A DNA stretch of 40,422 nucleotides from Halodesulfovibrio spirochaetisodalis (GCF_001672295.1 NZ_JXMS01000034.1:1-40422), one strand, 5' to 3'; shown: positions 31,953-40,351, counted from the first letter of the stretch. A program made the numbers and translations. The notes: generated from the letters alone by a model not told the origin.

Positions 31953-31973
31953 CATAGTGCAGTGCGCACTATG
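31953..31973. promoter_or_regulatory. Palindromic operator-like element upstream of the fdh operon
   Basis: CATAGTGC, five bases, GCACTATG: a perfect 8-bp inverted repeat that also contains the ten-base palindrome AGTGCGCACT in its middle. It lies about 25 bases before the start codon of the first gene of the - strand operon. It fits a dimeric repressor or activator site, or a 5' RNA hairpin. Confidence 0.5.
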
Positions 31974-32110
31974 GAATCGTTATGTTAGGAGGAGTTTAGC
32001 TACAGAAAAAGAACTTCCACAAAAGAAATGAACTTGGACAGCCTACAGCACTTGGTAGTATGTGTATTTTTAGTAAAAACAATATGTTGTAAGCTTGTGA
32101 AAAAGATATG

Positions 32111-32150
32111 CGTGTGGTTTGGCACTAAATATGCGCACGGTTTGGCACTT
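32111..32150 (+). repeat. Tandem GGTTTGGCACT repeat with sigma-54-like site
   Basis: CGTGTGGTTTGGCACT (32111-32126) and CGCACGGTTTGGCACT (32135-32150) form a direct repeat with a 24-base period, 13 of 16 bases alike. The first copy makes a sigma-54 promoter-like site on the + strand: GG at 32121-32122, ten bases, GC at 32133-32134 (TTGGCAC-TAAATA-TGCG). The second copy has no correctly spaced GC. This lies in a 391-base gap (31929-32319) with no conventional gene. Confidence 0.45.
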
Positions 32151-32220
32151 GCAATGTGTTAAAGGGTTATCTTGCTGAAAATAAAGAGTTTTATTGTGCA
32201 GAATGTAAGGAGGGGAAGGC

Positions 32221-32268
32221 ATGTACTACCACCAGCTCATGAGGTTAGCTTTTTCAAACCTCTTGTGA
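32221..32268 (+). CDS. Possible 15-codon leader/micro-ORF
   Basis: A very strong ribosome binding site (AAGGAGG at 32207-32213) lies seven bases before ATG 32221, which opens a 15-codon frame (MYYHQLMRLAFSNLL) ending in TGA. It lies about 75 bases downstream of the start expected from the sigma-54-like site at 32121. Hairpins follow (GAGGTT/AACCTC at 32241-32262; GTCTG/CAGAC at 32278-32294) and a T-run at 32314-32319. It could be a small protein, a leader peptide, or the stub of a gene cut by past transposition. Confidence 0.3.
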   Translation: MYYHQLMRLAFSNLL

Positions 32269-32319
32269 TGAGTCATGGTCTGGAGGGTGCAGACTGAAGC
32301 GTGGTCTTCGCCTGATTGC

Positions 32320-33195
32320 TTATTTTTTAAACGGATCGAATTCAGGAACAAGATCACAGAGTTGGGTTAACAGCATAGAAAGGATGTCGCCTTCTTTGTT
32401 GTTATACCGGAACTCAAGTTCCTTGAGGTAGAGAGGAAAACGCTGGGGAGTGATTCCCTTAAAGCGTTTCAGGCGGGAATGACCGAATTCCCAGAAGGAG
32501 CCTTCTTTGATGGGGAAGTCGTGGTCATATTTTCTGATGTATTCATATGGAAGAGAATCATCACCACATAAGATAAGCGCATCATACTGACGGTACTTGC
32601 CCGTATATATAATGTTGCCTGCACGGAACAGAGTAAGATGGAAGCTGTGGTTAAAATGAAACACAGTCTCTGCTTCAATGCCGCTGACAAGGTCAATAAA
32701 AACCCAACCGTTGCGTTCCATAATGCCAAATACAGGGATGGCACCTTTGGCTCGTACCGGAGGAGCTCCGGTGAGTTTTTTTCCTTTGATATATTTCCCG
32801 AGTCCGGTTTCCGGCCCCAGAAGCTGGCGGGCATCTGTTGCGTGTGCAAGCAGGGCAAATCTGATGGTGGTAACGGCCTTGTAGGCAGCGTTATACGAAA
32901 GGTTCACCTCTTGTGCCAGCTCATGTACGGTGTATTCCTGCAGAAACATGTGGGCTAGGTGAAGCCATGTGGACGGGGAGAGACTGCCGTTATTAATCCA
33001 GCGGCCGCTGAAGTCCTGAAATGTATATTTGCAAGTGGCACAGCGATGACGTCCGCCTGAAAGCGTGTACAGTTTGTGTTGCCCACATCGCGGGCAAAAG
33101 CGCACGCCGGAAGGCCAGCAAAATGAGAGAAGATACTCAAGTGCTGCCTCTTCTGAATCAAGCATGGAGATGTCAAATGCGGCTGTTTCTTGCAT
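32320..33195 (-). CDS. IS1595-like transposase-derived protein, probably catalytically dead
   Basis: A 291-residue protein with an IS1595-type zinc ribbon (Cys34-Cys37 and Cys52-Cys55), a helix-turn-helix-like part (about 88-112), and a C-terminal region that closely follows the IS1595 DDE domain end (SFWEFGHSRLKRFKGITPQRFPLYLKE). The usual first catalytic motif (VEVDETYFGG-like) reads ETGLGKYIKG (129-138) and the second (YTDGYRAY-like) reads YTGKYRQY (197-204): both Asp are replaced. No terminal inverted repeats or target duplication could be found. This suggests a fossil or a domesticated DNA-binding protein. No good ribosome binding site precedes the ATG. Confidence 0.75.
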   Translation of the reverse strand: MQETAAFDISMLDSEEAALEYLLSFCWPSGVRFCPRCGQHKLYTLSGGRHRCATCKYTFQDFSGRWINNGSLSPSTWLHLAHMFLQEYTVHELAQEVNLSYNAAYKAVTTIRFALLAHATDARQLLGPETGLGKYIKGKKLTGAPPVRAKGAIPVFGIMERNGWVFIDLVSGIEAETVFHFNHSFHLTLFRAGNIIYTGKYRQYDALILCGDDSLPYEYIRKYDHDFPIKEGSFWEFGHSRLKRFKGITPQRFPLYLKELEFRYNNKEGDILSMLLTQLCDLVPEFDPFKK

Positions 33196-33431
33196 AGAGT
33201 CTACTTACTGCTAAATTGGCACTAGCGCAAGAACTTCATTTGTTTTAGTTGGTTGCACAATCAAGCGTGAGGATATTTGTTCGTTCTTAAATGACTAAAA
33301 TGGGGTATAGAACAGATAGGTTACTTGTAAGAACGGCACAACTTACAGAGACCTCGCTGGTTAACTATTTGAGAGTATGCATCATATAAAAAGATTCCCT
33401 TTCTTTTTTCCTGCGTATCTAGGGAGAGTAT

Positions 33432-34682
33432 ATGCGTGTGGCATTCAAGTTTGCGGCTTGGGCGATGTTTTGTTTGGCGTTGTGCGGATGCGATGGAGAC
33501 GGATATGAGCCATTGCGCTACACACAGGTTCCCGGTGTCTCGTCCACAGAAATAACGTTAGGATCTTCTTTGCCTTTGAAAGGGCATGCAAGTTATCTGG
33601 GGACACAGACCCTGCGGGGGGCATTGAGCTATCTGCGTAATGTGAATGCCCTCGGTGGCGTGCACGGCAGATTGATTACCCTGCAGGCCATTGATGACGG
33701 GTATGATCCAACACGATGTCTGGCAAACACGCACCAGCTGATCAGCACCGGGAATGTCTTTTCTCTTTTCGGTTTTGTCGGAACCCCCACAACAGTTCGT
33801 GTTCTCCCGCTTATTGAAGAAGCAGAAATTCCGCTTGTCGGTGCCTTTACCGGTGCCAATGCCCTGCGTGTCCCGTTTAATCCGTATGTATTTAATGTTC
33901 GTGCTTCCTATTATCAGGAAACAAAAGCTGCTGTAGAGTTGCTTGTCTCGCGTATGAAGTATAAGCGTATTGCTGTATTTTATCAGTATGATGCCTATGG
34001 TTTTGACGGGCTGATGGGGACAGAGATCGCACTGCGCGAGCACGGTCTTGCGCCGGTTGCGCGCGGTTCGTATGTTCGGGGCGGAGTTGATATAGAAGAA
34101 GCACTGCAGCGGATAGTCAAAGCGCAGCCGGATGCTGTTGTTCTTGTGGGTACCTGTAAGCCTTGTGCTGAGTTTATTATTCAGGCAGATGCACGCGGGC
34201 TTGATGCTGCATTTTTTAATTTATCGTTTGTAGGTGCAGAAGAACTTGCCAGACGGTTGCCCGACGACATAAAGGGAGATGTGCTTGTTTCACAGGTTGT
34301 TCCTCCGCCAACATCTATGCAGGTAGATGAGTTGATGGGAATAGCAGAAGAATATGTCAGGCACTTGCATGAGTATTACCCCGAAGATGTTCCCAATGCG
34401 GTAGGGCTGGAAGGGTATGTGAATGCACGGGTGATTGTGGAAGGTCTGCGCAGGGCAGGGCGGAATTTAACACGCGAACGCTTTATGAAAGCGATGGAGT
34501 CCATGCGTGAATTCCCCCTCGGCGGATATGCTTCAGTAGGGTTTTCGTCCAAAGATCATCAGGGATTGGACTCGGTATATTATACCATCCTGAACAATGG
34601 CGAGTTTATATTGATGGACGACATTGACCGGCAGGTAAAGCAAAACGCTTTGGTCAAACGTGAGGAGCCTGTTACGAAATGA
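33432..34682 (+). CDS. LivJ-like periplasmic binding lipoprotein of a sensory operon
   Basis: A 416-residue type I periplasmic binding protein (Peripla_BP_6, branched-chain amino acid/amide family). The lipobox LCGC gives lipid-modified Cys20. The ligand-binding domain starts with VSSTEITLGSSLPLKGHASYLG and keeps the NALGGVHGRLI segment in variant form. There is no permease or ATPase gene nearby. Instead its stop overlaps the start of a histidine kinase (ATGA), so it more likely presents a ligand to that kinase than feeds a transporter. The ligand cannot be told. The 236-base gap before it shows only a weak promoter candidate (TTAACT-N18-TATAAA). Confidence 0.88.
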   Translation: MRVAFKFAAWAMFCLALCGCDGDGYEPLRYTQVPGVSSTEITLGSSLPLKGHASYLGTQTLRGALSYLRNVNALGGVHGRLITLQAIDDGYDPTRCLANTHQLISTGNVFSLFGFVGTPTTVRVLPLIEEAEIPLVGAFTGANALRVPFNPYVFNVRASYYQETKAAVELLVSRMKYKRIAVFYQYDAYGFDGLMGTEIALREHGLAPVARGSYVRGGVDIEEALQRIVKAQPDAVVLVGTCKPCAEFIIQADARGLDAAFFNLSFVGAEELARRLPDDIKGDVLVSQVVPPPTSMQVDELMGIAEEYVRHLHEYYPEDVPNAVGLEGYVNARVIVEGLRRAGRNLTRERFMKAMESMREFPLGGYASVGFSSKDHQGLDSVYYTILNNGEFILMDDIDRQVKQNALVKREEPVTK

Positions 34683-36676
34683 TTCGCGCTAAATTTGCAC
34701 AGCTTAGTTTAAAGAATAAATTTTTCTTTTCTATCCTGATAGTTATTCTGCTGATCAGCGGCACGATTGCGTTGCTTGCCCGCTGGATTCTTATTTCCGG
34801 TCTCACGCAGGAGCTGGAAATGCGCGGGACCGCCATTGCGCATAGTGTGGCTACCCGTGGCGCAGAGTTTATTCTGGAGAATGATACAGATCATCTGCTC
34901 AATGTTCTTTTTGATGAAAAGCAATTGCATGAACGCAAGCACCTTGTCGCCTATATCTATGTTGAAGGGAAAAACGGTGCTGTGCTCAGTCACACCTTTA
35001 CCACCCCTTTTCCGAAAAGATTAAAGGGAGTTAATCCCGTAACCGAAAGGGTGGAGAAGAGTGTACGTATTGTGCCGTTTGGAGGGCATGAAGCGTACGA
35101 TATTGCTGTTCCCATAAAAGAAGGTATTTACCAGATAGGCACAGTGCATGTGGGACTATCCAAGGCACACATAGACAGCCTTGTGGGTAAATTGCGTGCA
35201 ATGTTTCTGGGATTCATCTCGGCGGTTATTATAATCACGTTCTGGGTCAGTCACAGGATGGCGAAATATATTGCTGATCCTGTCATGACGCTCACGCAGA
35301 TCTCCGATGACCTGTCGCGAGGGAATTTTAGTTCCTCAGACCTTATTAATACTGAGGAACAACTGGAGTGTCCTGCCTTCCATGACACGGATTTGCCCTG
35401 CTGGCATTTTGATGAACAACGTGAGGGCGAAAGCAAATCAGAAATGCGTCCGCACCGTTGCAAAAAATGCGCGTTCTATAATCAGGCAAGCGACGGAGAT
35501 GAAGTACAGCAGCTGACAACTTCTTTCAGAAACATGGTATGGTCTATCAGGTTGTATCGTCGAAGATTGCAAGAATCTGAAAGTACATACCGTTCCTTAT
35601 TCCGCAGCGGGCCGGACCCGATTTTTGTAGTTGATGTTCTTTCGAAAAAGCTGGTGGATGCAAATCCACGCACAGAAGAGCTGTACGGATATACCCGTGA
35701 AGAACTTGTGGGTATGCCGTATGCTGCCTTCGGGGAAGAACAGGCAAAAGAATGTTTTGAATTTTTCAGTAATGACGAGTTGTGTTCAGAAGCAATGAAG
35801 GCACCGCGTGTTGTGCATTTACGCAAAGGTAACATTCCGATGTACGTTAACGTAACTGCGTGCTTTATCAGTTACCGTACACGGCCTGCCATTATCGTTG
35901 CAACAACCGACGTTACTGATCTTGTAGAAAAAGATGCCCAGCTTATTCAGGCATCTAAAATGAAATCACTTGGTGAAATGTCTACCGGTGTGGCGCATGA
36001 GCTTAACCAGCCGTTGAATGCCATCCGTATGGGAAGCGATTTCTTAACAATGGTGCATGAGCAGGGAATTGATATTCCACAGGAGCAGTATGCACAGGTT
36101 GTGACGGAAATCAGCACACAGGTGGATAGGGCTTCCGACATCATCAATACGCTCAGATCCTTCGGGCGCAAGGCCGATTTATTGCTTGAGGATGTGAACC
36201 TCAATGAGCCTGTAGGGTCTGTTGTGTCTTTACTCAGCAGACAGTTCCTTATTGAAGATGTCCATATTGTCACAGAGCTTGATCCGGAATTACCGTACAT
36301 TACCGCGCAGCATAATAAGTTGCAGCAGGTGCTGTTGAATCTGGTGATCAATGCCCGTGATGCTATTGTAGAGAGAAATGAAGAAGGTGCGGAGGTGAGA
36401 GGCCGTATCCTGATTCGGACTGAATATGACGACGAAGGGGTATCTGTTTCGGTTGAAGATAATGGAACAGGTATTCCAGACCATGTGGCGGAGAAGGTGT
36501 TTGAGCCGTTCTTTACAACAAAAGCCACAGGGCAAGGAATGGGACTTGGACTGGCTATTTCCTACGGCATTGTACGTGAATATGGAGGAGAGCTCAGTAT
36601 TCAGAGTGCAGTAGGTGACGGTACATGCTTTACTGTTCGTTTCCCGCGTCAAGAGGTGGCTCTTGCAGCCAATTAG
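34679..36676 (+). CDS. Membrane histidine kinase with Cys-rich linker and PAS domain
   Basis: A 665-residue sensor kinase. Transmembrane helix at about 15-37, periplasmic sensor to about 165, second helix at about 170-192, HAMP linker, then a cysteine-rich insertion with Cys231, Cys241, Cys261 and Cys264 (CP, CWH, CKKC), PAS domain at about 300-410, HisKA with phospho-acceptor His440 (VAHELNQPLNAIRMG), and an intact ATPase domain (N box NLVINARDAI, DNGTGIPD, GQGMGLGLAISYG). It autophosphorylates and should signal to the response regulator encoded next. It overlaps the binding-protein gene by four bases, consistent with the lipoprotein being its periplasmic partner. Confidence 0.93.
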   Translation: MIRAKFAQLSLKNKFFFSILIVILLISGTIALLARWILISGLTQELEMRGTAIAHSVATRGAEFILENDTDHLLNVLFDEKQLHERKHLVAYIYVEGKNGAVLSHTFTTPFPKRLKGVNPVTERVEKSVRIVPFGGHEAYDIAVPIKEGIYQIGTVHVGLSKAHIDSLVGKLRAMFLGFISAVIIITFWVSHRMAKYIADPVMTLTQISDDLSRGNFSSSDLINTEEQLECPAFHDTDLPCWHFDEQREGESKSEMRPHRCKKCAFYNQASDGDEVQQLTTSFRNMVWSIRLYRRRLQESESTYRSLFRSGPDPIFVVDVLSKKLVDANPRTEELYGYTREELVGMPYAAFGEEQAKECFEFFSNDELCSEAMKAPRVVHLRKGNIPMYVNVTACFISYRTRPAIIVATTDVTDLVEKDAQLIQASKMKSLGEMSTGVAHELNQPLNAIRMGSDFLTMVHEQGIDIPQEQYAQVVTEISTQVDRASDIINTLRSFGRKADLLLEDVNLNEPVGSVVSLLSRQFLIEDVHIVTELDPELPYITAQHNKLQQVLLNLVINARDAIVERNEEGAEVRGRILIRTEYDDEGVSVSVEDNGTGIPDHVAEKVFEPFFTTKATGQGMGLGLAISYGIVREYGGELSIQSAVGDGTCFTVRFPRQEVALAAN

Positions 36677-36691
36677 GGAAAGGTAGATTGA

Positions 36692-37393
36692 ATGAAGATC
36701 TTAGTGATTGATGATGAACAGCCCACGCTGACAATGTTTGAATTGTTATTAAGTACGTTGGGTCATGAAGTCTTGTTGGCTAATTCCGGTGAACGCGGAT
36801 TGGAAGTGTTTGCAGAGCACCGTCCGCCTCTGGTGTTAACTGATATTAAAATGCCGGGTATGGACGGCATTGAAGTGCTGGGACGTCTTAAAGAAGAAGA
36901 GCCGAATGTAGAAGTAGTCGTTATTACCGGTCACGGTGATATGGATGTTGCGATTCAGGCTTTAAATCTTGATGCTACAGATTTTATTAATAAGCCGTTA
37001 CGTCTTGAAGTGCTGGAGAAAGCACTGGAGCGTGTGGAAGAGCGTATTAAGTTGAGTACCGATAAATTTGTTACTCTTTCAACGCAATTCACAGACGAGA
37101 CAATGGTGATTACTGTTCGGGGCACTCTTGGTACAGCTGATGAAGCAGAAATTAAGCACGCTTTTAAGGGAGCTGGGGATGCCAAGAGAGTTGTACTCGA
37201 CTTTACAGAGAACACATCAATCAACGGTGCTGCTATTGCATTGCTGACGGATTCAATCCGCACTTTCTACAATGACGGCGGTAAGGTCGTTATTTCCGGT
37301 TTATCAGAAAACTTCCGCAATGTTTTTGAAATAATGGGAGTAACGCGCTTCGCTACCTTTGTAGATAAAATACAAGATATAGATGCTCAGTGA
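36692..37393 (+). CDS. Response regulator with receiver and STAS output domain
   Basis: A 233-residue protein. The N-terminal receiver (1-120) has the acidic pair Asp7-Asp8, phospho-acceptor Asp51 (LTDIKMPGMDG), Thr79 and Lys101. The C-terminal part (about 130-233) is a STAS domain (MVITVRGTLG, RVVLDFTENTSINGAAIALL). Where active anti-anti-sigma proteins have the phosphorylated Ser (ISSAGLR), this one reads INGAAIA, so the acceptor appears replaced by Gly. Output would then depend on receiver phosphorylation alone, by protein-protein contact rather than DNA binding. It lies 15 bases after its kinase. Confidence 0.9.
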   Translation: MKILVIDDEQPTLTMFELLLSTLGHEVLLANSGERGLEVFAEHRPPLVLTDIKMPGMDGIEVLGRLKEEEPNVEVVVITGHGDMDVAIQALNLDATDFINKPLRLEVLEKALERVEERIKLSTDKFVTLSTQFTDETMVITVRGTLGTADEAEIKHAFKGAGDAKRVVLDFTENTSINGAAIALLTDSIRTFYNDGGKVVISGLSENFRNVFEIMGVTRFATFVDKIQDIDAQ

Positions 37394-37405
37394 TTGTCCA
37401 TAATG

Positions 37406-37523
37406 CTTGATGGTTAGATTATGCGATATCGCTTAGAGCCTTGAAATGACGGGGCTTCGGCGAAAAAATCGTGTTCTGGTAGGTGACTTTTTTGTATTTT
37501 TTACAAGGTACCTAACCATCAGG
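37406..37523 (+). promoter_or_regulatory. Long-range inverted repeat reaching the ribosome binding site
   Basis: CTTGATGGTTAG (37406-37417) can pair with CTAACCATCAGG (37512-37523), twelve pairs with one G-U, and the right arm runs into the AGGAGG site (37521-37526) of the lipoprotein gene. Between the arms are a GCGATATCGC palindrome and a TAGGT that could pair instead with ACCTA in the right arm. This could be a leader that switches access to the ribosome binding site, if transcription starts before 37406. A weak promoter-like TTGTCC-N17-GATTAT overlaps the left arm and argues against it. Confidence 0.3.
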
Positions 37524-37532
37524 AGGTGAGAC

Positions 37533-38006
37533 ATGACCTGGATAATAAAACGGTATCAAATAATTCTGGTCTTGATGGCATTGGCTGTTCTTGTGGGTTG
37601 TACAAACAAGTATGATCCGAATGTATATACCGGTGATCAGGCAATGCAGGCTGACTCTATCAGCTACGGAACAATCACACGAATGAACTCTGTGACAATT
37701 AAAGATGAGAACACAGGTGTAGGGCTCATTGGTGGTGGTATTGCCGGTGGTCTTCTTGGCAGTACTATTGGTGGCGGTTCCGGTCGAGTCTTAGGTGCGG
37801 TTGGCGGTGCAGCCCTTGGTGCAACTGCCGGTGCTCTGGCAGAAGATGAATTCCAGAAGACAGACGGTCTTCAGATTACTGTACGTTTGGATTCTGGACG
37901 ATCAGTATCTATCGTACAGGCAAGAGAAGGGTCGAACTTCAGTTATGGGCAACGTGTACGCGTTGTAACATCACCGAACGGAAAAGCCCGTGTTCTGCCG
38001 TACTAG
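37533..38006 (+). CDS. Glycine-zipper outer-membrane lipoprotein (SlyB-like)
   Basis: A 157-residue lipoprotein. A basic start and hydrophobic core lead to a lipobox at LVGC (Cys23). Residues about 67-107 form a glycine zipper (GLIGGGIAGGLLGSTIGGG, then LGAVGGAALGATAGAL) of the SlyB/17-kDa antigen type, followed by a small C-terminal beta domain (QITVRLDSGRSVSIVQA, YGQRVRVVTSPNGKARVLPY). Family members sit in the outer membrane and help envelope integrity. AGGAGG precedes the ATG by six bases. A strong terminator follows. Confidence 0.85.
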   Translation: MTWIIKRYQIILVLMALAVLVGCTNKYDPNVYTGDQAMQADSISYGTITRMNSVTIKDENTGVGLIGGGIAGGLLGSTIGGGSGRVLGAVGGAALGATAGALAEDEFQKTDGLQITVRLDSGRSVSIVQAREGSNFSYGQRVRVVTSPNGKARVLPY

Positions 38007-38020
38007 ATGAGAAACATGCA

Positions 38021-38052
38021 AAAAAAAGCGACCTTCAAGGTCGCTTTTTTTT
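38021..38052. terminator. Bidirectional intrinsic terminator
   Basis: GCGACCTT and AAGGTCGC (38028-38044) form an 8-bp stem flanked by seven A and eight T, giving a U-run on either strand. It ends the lipoprotein gene on + and the chemoreceptor gene on -. Confidence 0.92.
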
Positions 38053-38105
38053 ATGTGATAGGCGGTACACAAAGCAGCTTAAAAGCTGTCCAGTGTTGAT
38101 TTTCG

Positions 38106-40232
38106 TTATATGGCAAGCAACTTGTTCATGGTAACTGTAAGAGACTCTGCAACAGCATTCAAATCACGGACAGCTGATTCAGCATCCTTCATTTTGGATG
38201 TTGTCATAGAGGAAATACGGCTGATCTCATCCACTGCGCGTGTGATCTCTTCACTTGCGGAGGATTGTTGTTCAGCTGCTGTAGCAATGGCACGGACTTG
38301 ATCAGTTGCAGGGGTTACTTTGGCAACAATGCGTTCAAATGCCTCGCCGGATTGAGTTACAAGCGATGTAGCGTTTTGCACAGCATCCGCAGTGTTCGTC
38401 ATGGCGGTAATGTTCTTCTGTGTGCCGGCCTGAATATTTTGAATAGCATTGCCAACGCGACCGGTCGCTTCCATCGTATTTTCAGCAAGTTTACGTACTT
38501 CGTCAGCTACCACTGCAAAGCCTTTGCCTGCATCGCCTGCACGGGCAGCTTCAATAGCTGCGTTAAGGGCAAGCAGGTTTGTCTGATCAGCAATGTCACT
38601 GATAACATTAAGAATGTCGCTGATGGATTCAACCTGCGTTCCAAGTGCGCCCATTTCTTCGGTGAGGTGGGCTGAAAGGGTGGATACATTCTGGATGGTG
38701 GAAACTGATTCGCCAATAATAGCGAGACCGGATTCAGCTTCACTGAACACAGTGTCTACGCTCGCTGCTGCTTCTGCAGCATTTCGTGCGACTTCATTAA
38801 TGGTGCTGTTCATTTCTTCCATAGCAGTGGCGGTTTCGCTGTTACGAACGTCCTGCTGATGCACCCCGTCTGCGGTTGACTGAATTTGTGTGTCCAGTCC
38901 CGAGGAAGCCGTTGTCAGGTTTGCCACTAATTCATCCAGCTCCTGCGCAGCCTGCTGGCTTTGCTTGTACGCCTGTCTGGCGTTATCTTCCGCAGCCTTA
39001 GCCTGAGACGTTGCCTGTTCTGCTTCTTTGGAATGCCTTCGCGCTTCATTCATATTTTTTTCTATATCATGAATGTTAGCCTGAAGCGTTTCTGCCATGC
39101 TGTTAACAGCCCGCTGCATTATAGCAATTTCGTCTTCACCGTTCGGTGCACAGCGAGCATTAAGATCACCCTGTGCAATTGCGGAAATAACAGAAGAGGT
39201 TTGAATAATGGGCTTGGAAATGGTGGCTGCAAGGTAGAACGTTGCGAGCAACGCTCCAATGGCACAGATGAAAGCTAAAATAATCATCTGGATTGTATGC
39301 TCATTCGCATCTGCCAGCGCAATATCTTTTGATACTGTGATGGCTGCAACCCATTTTGCTACGGTGTTACCGAATTGAACAGGAACCAGAATGTGGATAT
39401 TTTCGCCGTCCTCAATGCGGACAATTTCGTTGTCCTGCGCTCTGGTAAAGGCTCCTCTTCCATTGGGAATAAAGGTTTCAAGCCGTGAACCCAGCGCATC
39501 AGGCGTGTCTGTCAGCGCTTGAATTTTACCGTTTGCAGCAATAAGCGCCAAGTTGCAATCACCATTATATGCCGTGAGTGTATTAACCAGTTTGTTGAGA
39601 AACTGTGTGGAGAGATCGACACCGGCCACACCGACAACACTGCCGTCTACAATTATCGGAACGGAAAGGCTTGAGACGCTGAAGTGGGTTCCTTTTTTAT
39701 TGGTGTACTCGGCGACTTCCGTTGCAAATTCTTCTCGAGTGTTTTTGCTGTGAGTAAACCAGGCACCATTCGAAGCAACGTTGCATGCGCTTAGGTTGAG
39801 GGAGCCTTCAGCACGACTCCAGTACGGTACAAATTGTCCTTTTGGGGAGTTGAATGTTGATTTGCCAATATAGTCAGCGTCGTTTTCAAGGGCATTAGGC
39901 TCGAAAACGACCCATGCTCCGAAAATGTTCGGGTTCTTTATTGCTACAACTTTCAACATTTCCACAATCTGTGCTCTGCTTTTGGGGGATTTGGAAAGCA
40001 GTATTGCCTCAATAGACTGGGATAACGTGCGGGCAATAGTGAAGCCGGAATTGAATTTATTTTCAATTTTAAGCTGTTGTTCTTTTACAATTTCCTCAGA
40101 ATATGAATATGCGCTTTTTATTGATTCACTGCGCATAGTGGTGAGCGAAATACCGAGGAGAAGGCCAATGAATAGTATGAAGCCTGCTGAAATCTGGGTT
40201 ATCAGCTTTCGCTTCAAGGATTTGAAGGTCAT
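38106..40232 (-). CDS. Methyl-accepting chemotaxis protein with dCache sensor
   Basis: A 708-residue chemoreceptor. First transmembrane helix at about 13-30, periplasmic dCache-type sensor to about 305 ([45 protein letters not shown]), second helix at about 313-335, HAMP to about 390, then a coiled-coil signalling domain. The CheA/CheW-binding tip is intact ([23 protein letters not shown] with [16 protein letters not shown]). No C-terminal CheR-docking pentapeptide is seen (the end is MNKLLAI). GGAG lies five bases before the ATG. The sensor's ligand is likely a small organic acid or amino acid, by family only. Confidence 0.95.
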   Translation of the reverse strand: MTFKSLKRKLITQISAGFILFIGLLLGISLTTMRSESIKSAYSYSEEIVKEQQLKIENKFNSGFTIARTLSQSIEAILLSKSPKSRAQIVEMLKVVAIKNPNIFGAWVVFEPNALENDADYIGKSTFNSPKGQFVPYWSRAEGSLNLSACNVASNGAWFTHSKNTREEFATEVAEYTNKKGTHFSVSSLSVPIIVDGSVVGVAGVDLSTQFLNKLVNTLTAYNGDCNLALIAANGKIQALTDTPDALGSRLETFIPNGRGAFTRAQDNEIVRIEDGENIHILVPVQFGNTVAKWVAAITVSKDIALADANEHTIQMIILAFICAIGALLATFYLAATISKPIIQTSSVISAIAQGDLNARCAPNGEDEIAIMQRAVNSMAETLQANIHDIEKNMNEARRHSKEAEQATSQAKAAEDNARQAYKQSQQAAQELDELVANLTTASSGLDTQIQSTADGVHQQDVRNSETATAMEEMNSTINEVARNAAEAAASVDTVFSEAESGLAIIGESVSTIQNVSTLSAHLTEEMGALGTQVESISDILNVISDIADQTNLLALNAAIEAARAGDAGKGFAVVADEVRKLAENTMEATGRVGNAIQNIQAGTQKNITAMTNTADAVQNATSLVTQSGEAFERIVAKVTPATDQVRAIATAAEQQSSASEEITRAVDEISRISSMTTSKMKDAESAVRDLNAVAESLTVTMNKLLAI

Positions 40233-40324
40233 AAGAACTCCGGTAGGGGGGAGAGAGTTTATGTGAACGGTATATTTACAAAAAAATGCATAGGCGTAGG
40301 CATTTTGTATAGTCTTACTACCCC

Positions 40325-40351
40325 GAATCGGGTTAAGAACACATTTCTTTA
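40325..40351 (-). promoter_or_regulatory. Possible sigma-28 (FliA) promoter for the chemoreceptor
   Basis: On the - strand TAAA (40351-40348) is followed by 15 bases and then CCCGATTC (40332-40325), against the flagellar consensus TAAA-N15-GCCGATAA: the -35 and spacing are exact, the -10 keeps CCGAT. Transcription would start near 40318, about 85 bases before the start codon. The -10 region is also a small palindrome (CCCGAATCGGG), which may be coincidence. Confidence 0.45.

Noticed and set aside
32141-32157. Second TTTGGCACTTGCAATG copy as a sigma-54 promoter
   Set aside because: No GC lies ten bases after the GG; it may be an activator half-site or just a repeat.
32270-33260. Complete insertion sequence with terminal inverted repeats around the transposase-like gene
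   Set aside because: I compared both flanks and saw no matching inverted termini or target duplication.
31956-33431. CRISPR array or tRNA-linked integration site near the transposase-derived gene
   Set aside because: Apart from the two-copy repeat at 32111-32150, no regularly spaced repeats, tRNA-like cloverleaf or integrase gene could be recognised.
37394-37532. c-di-GMP (GEMM) riboswitch before the lipoprotein gene
   Set aside because: The conserved GEMM core and tetraloop-receptor elements are not recognisable; only generic inverted repeats are present.
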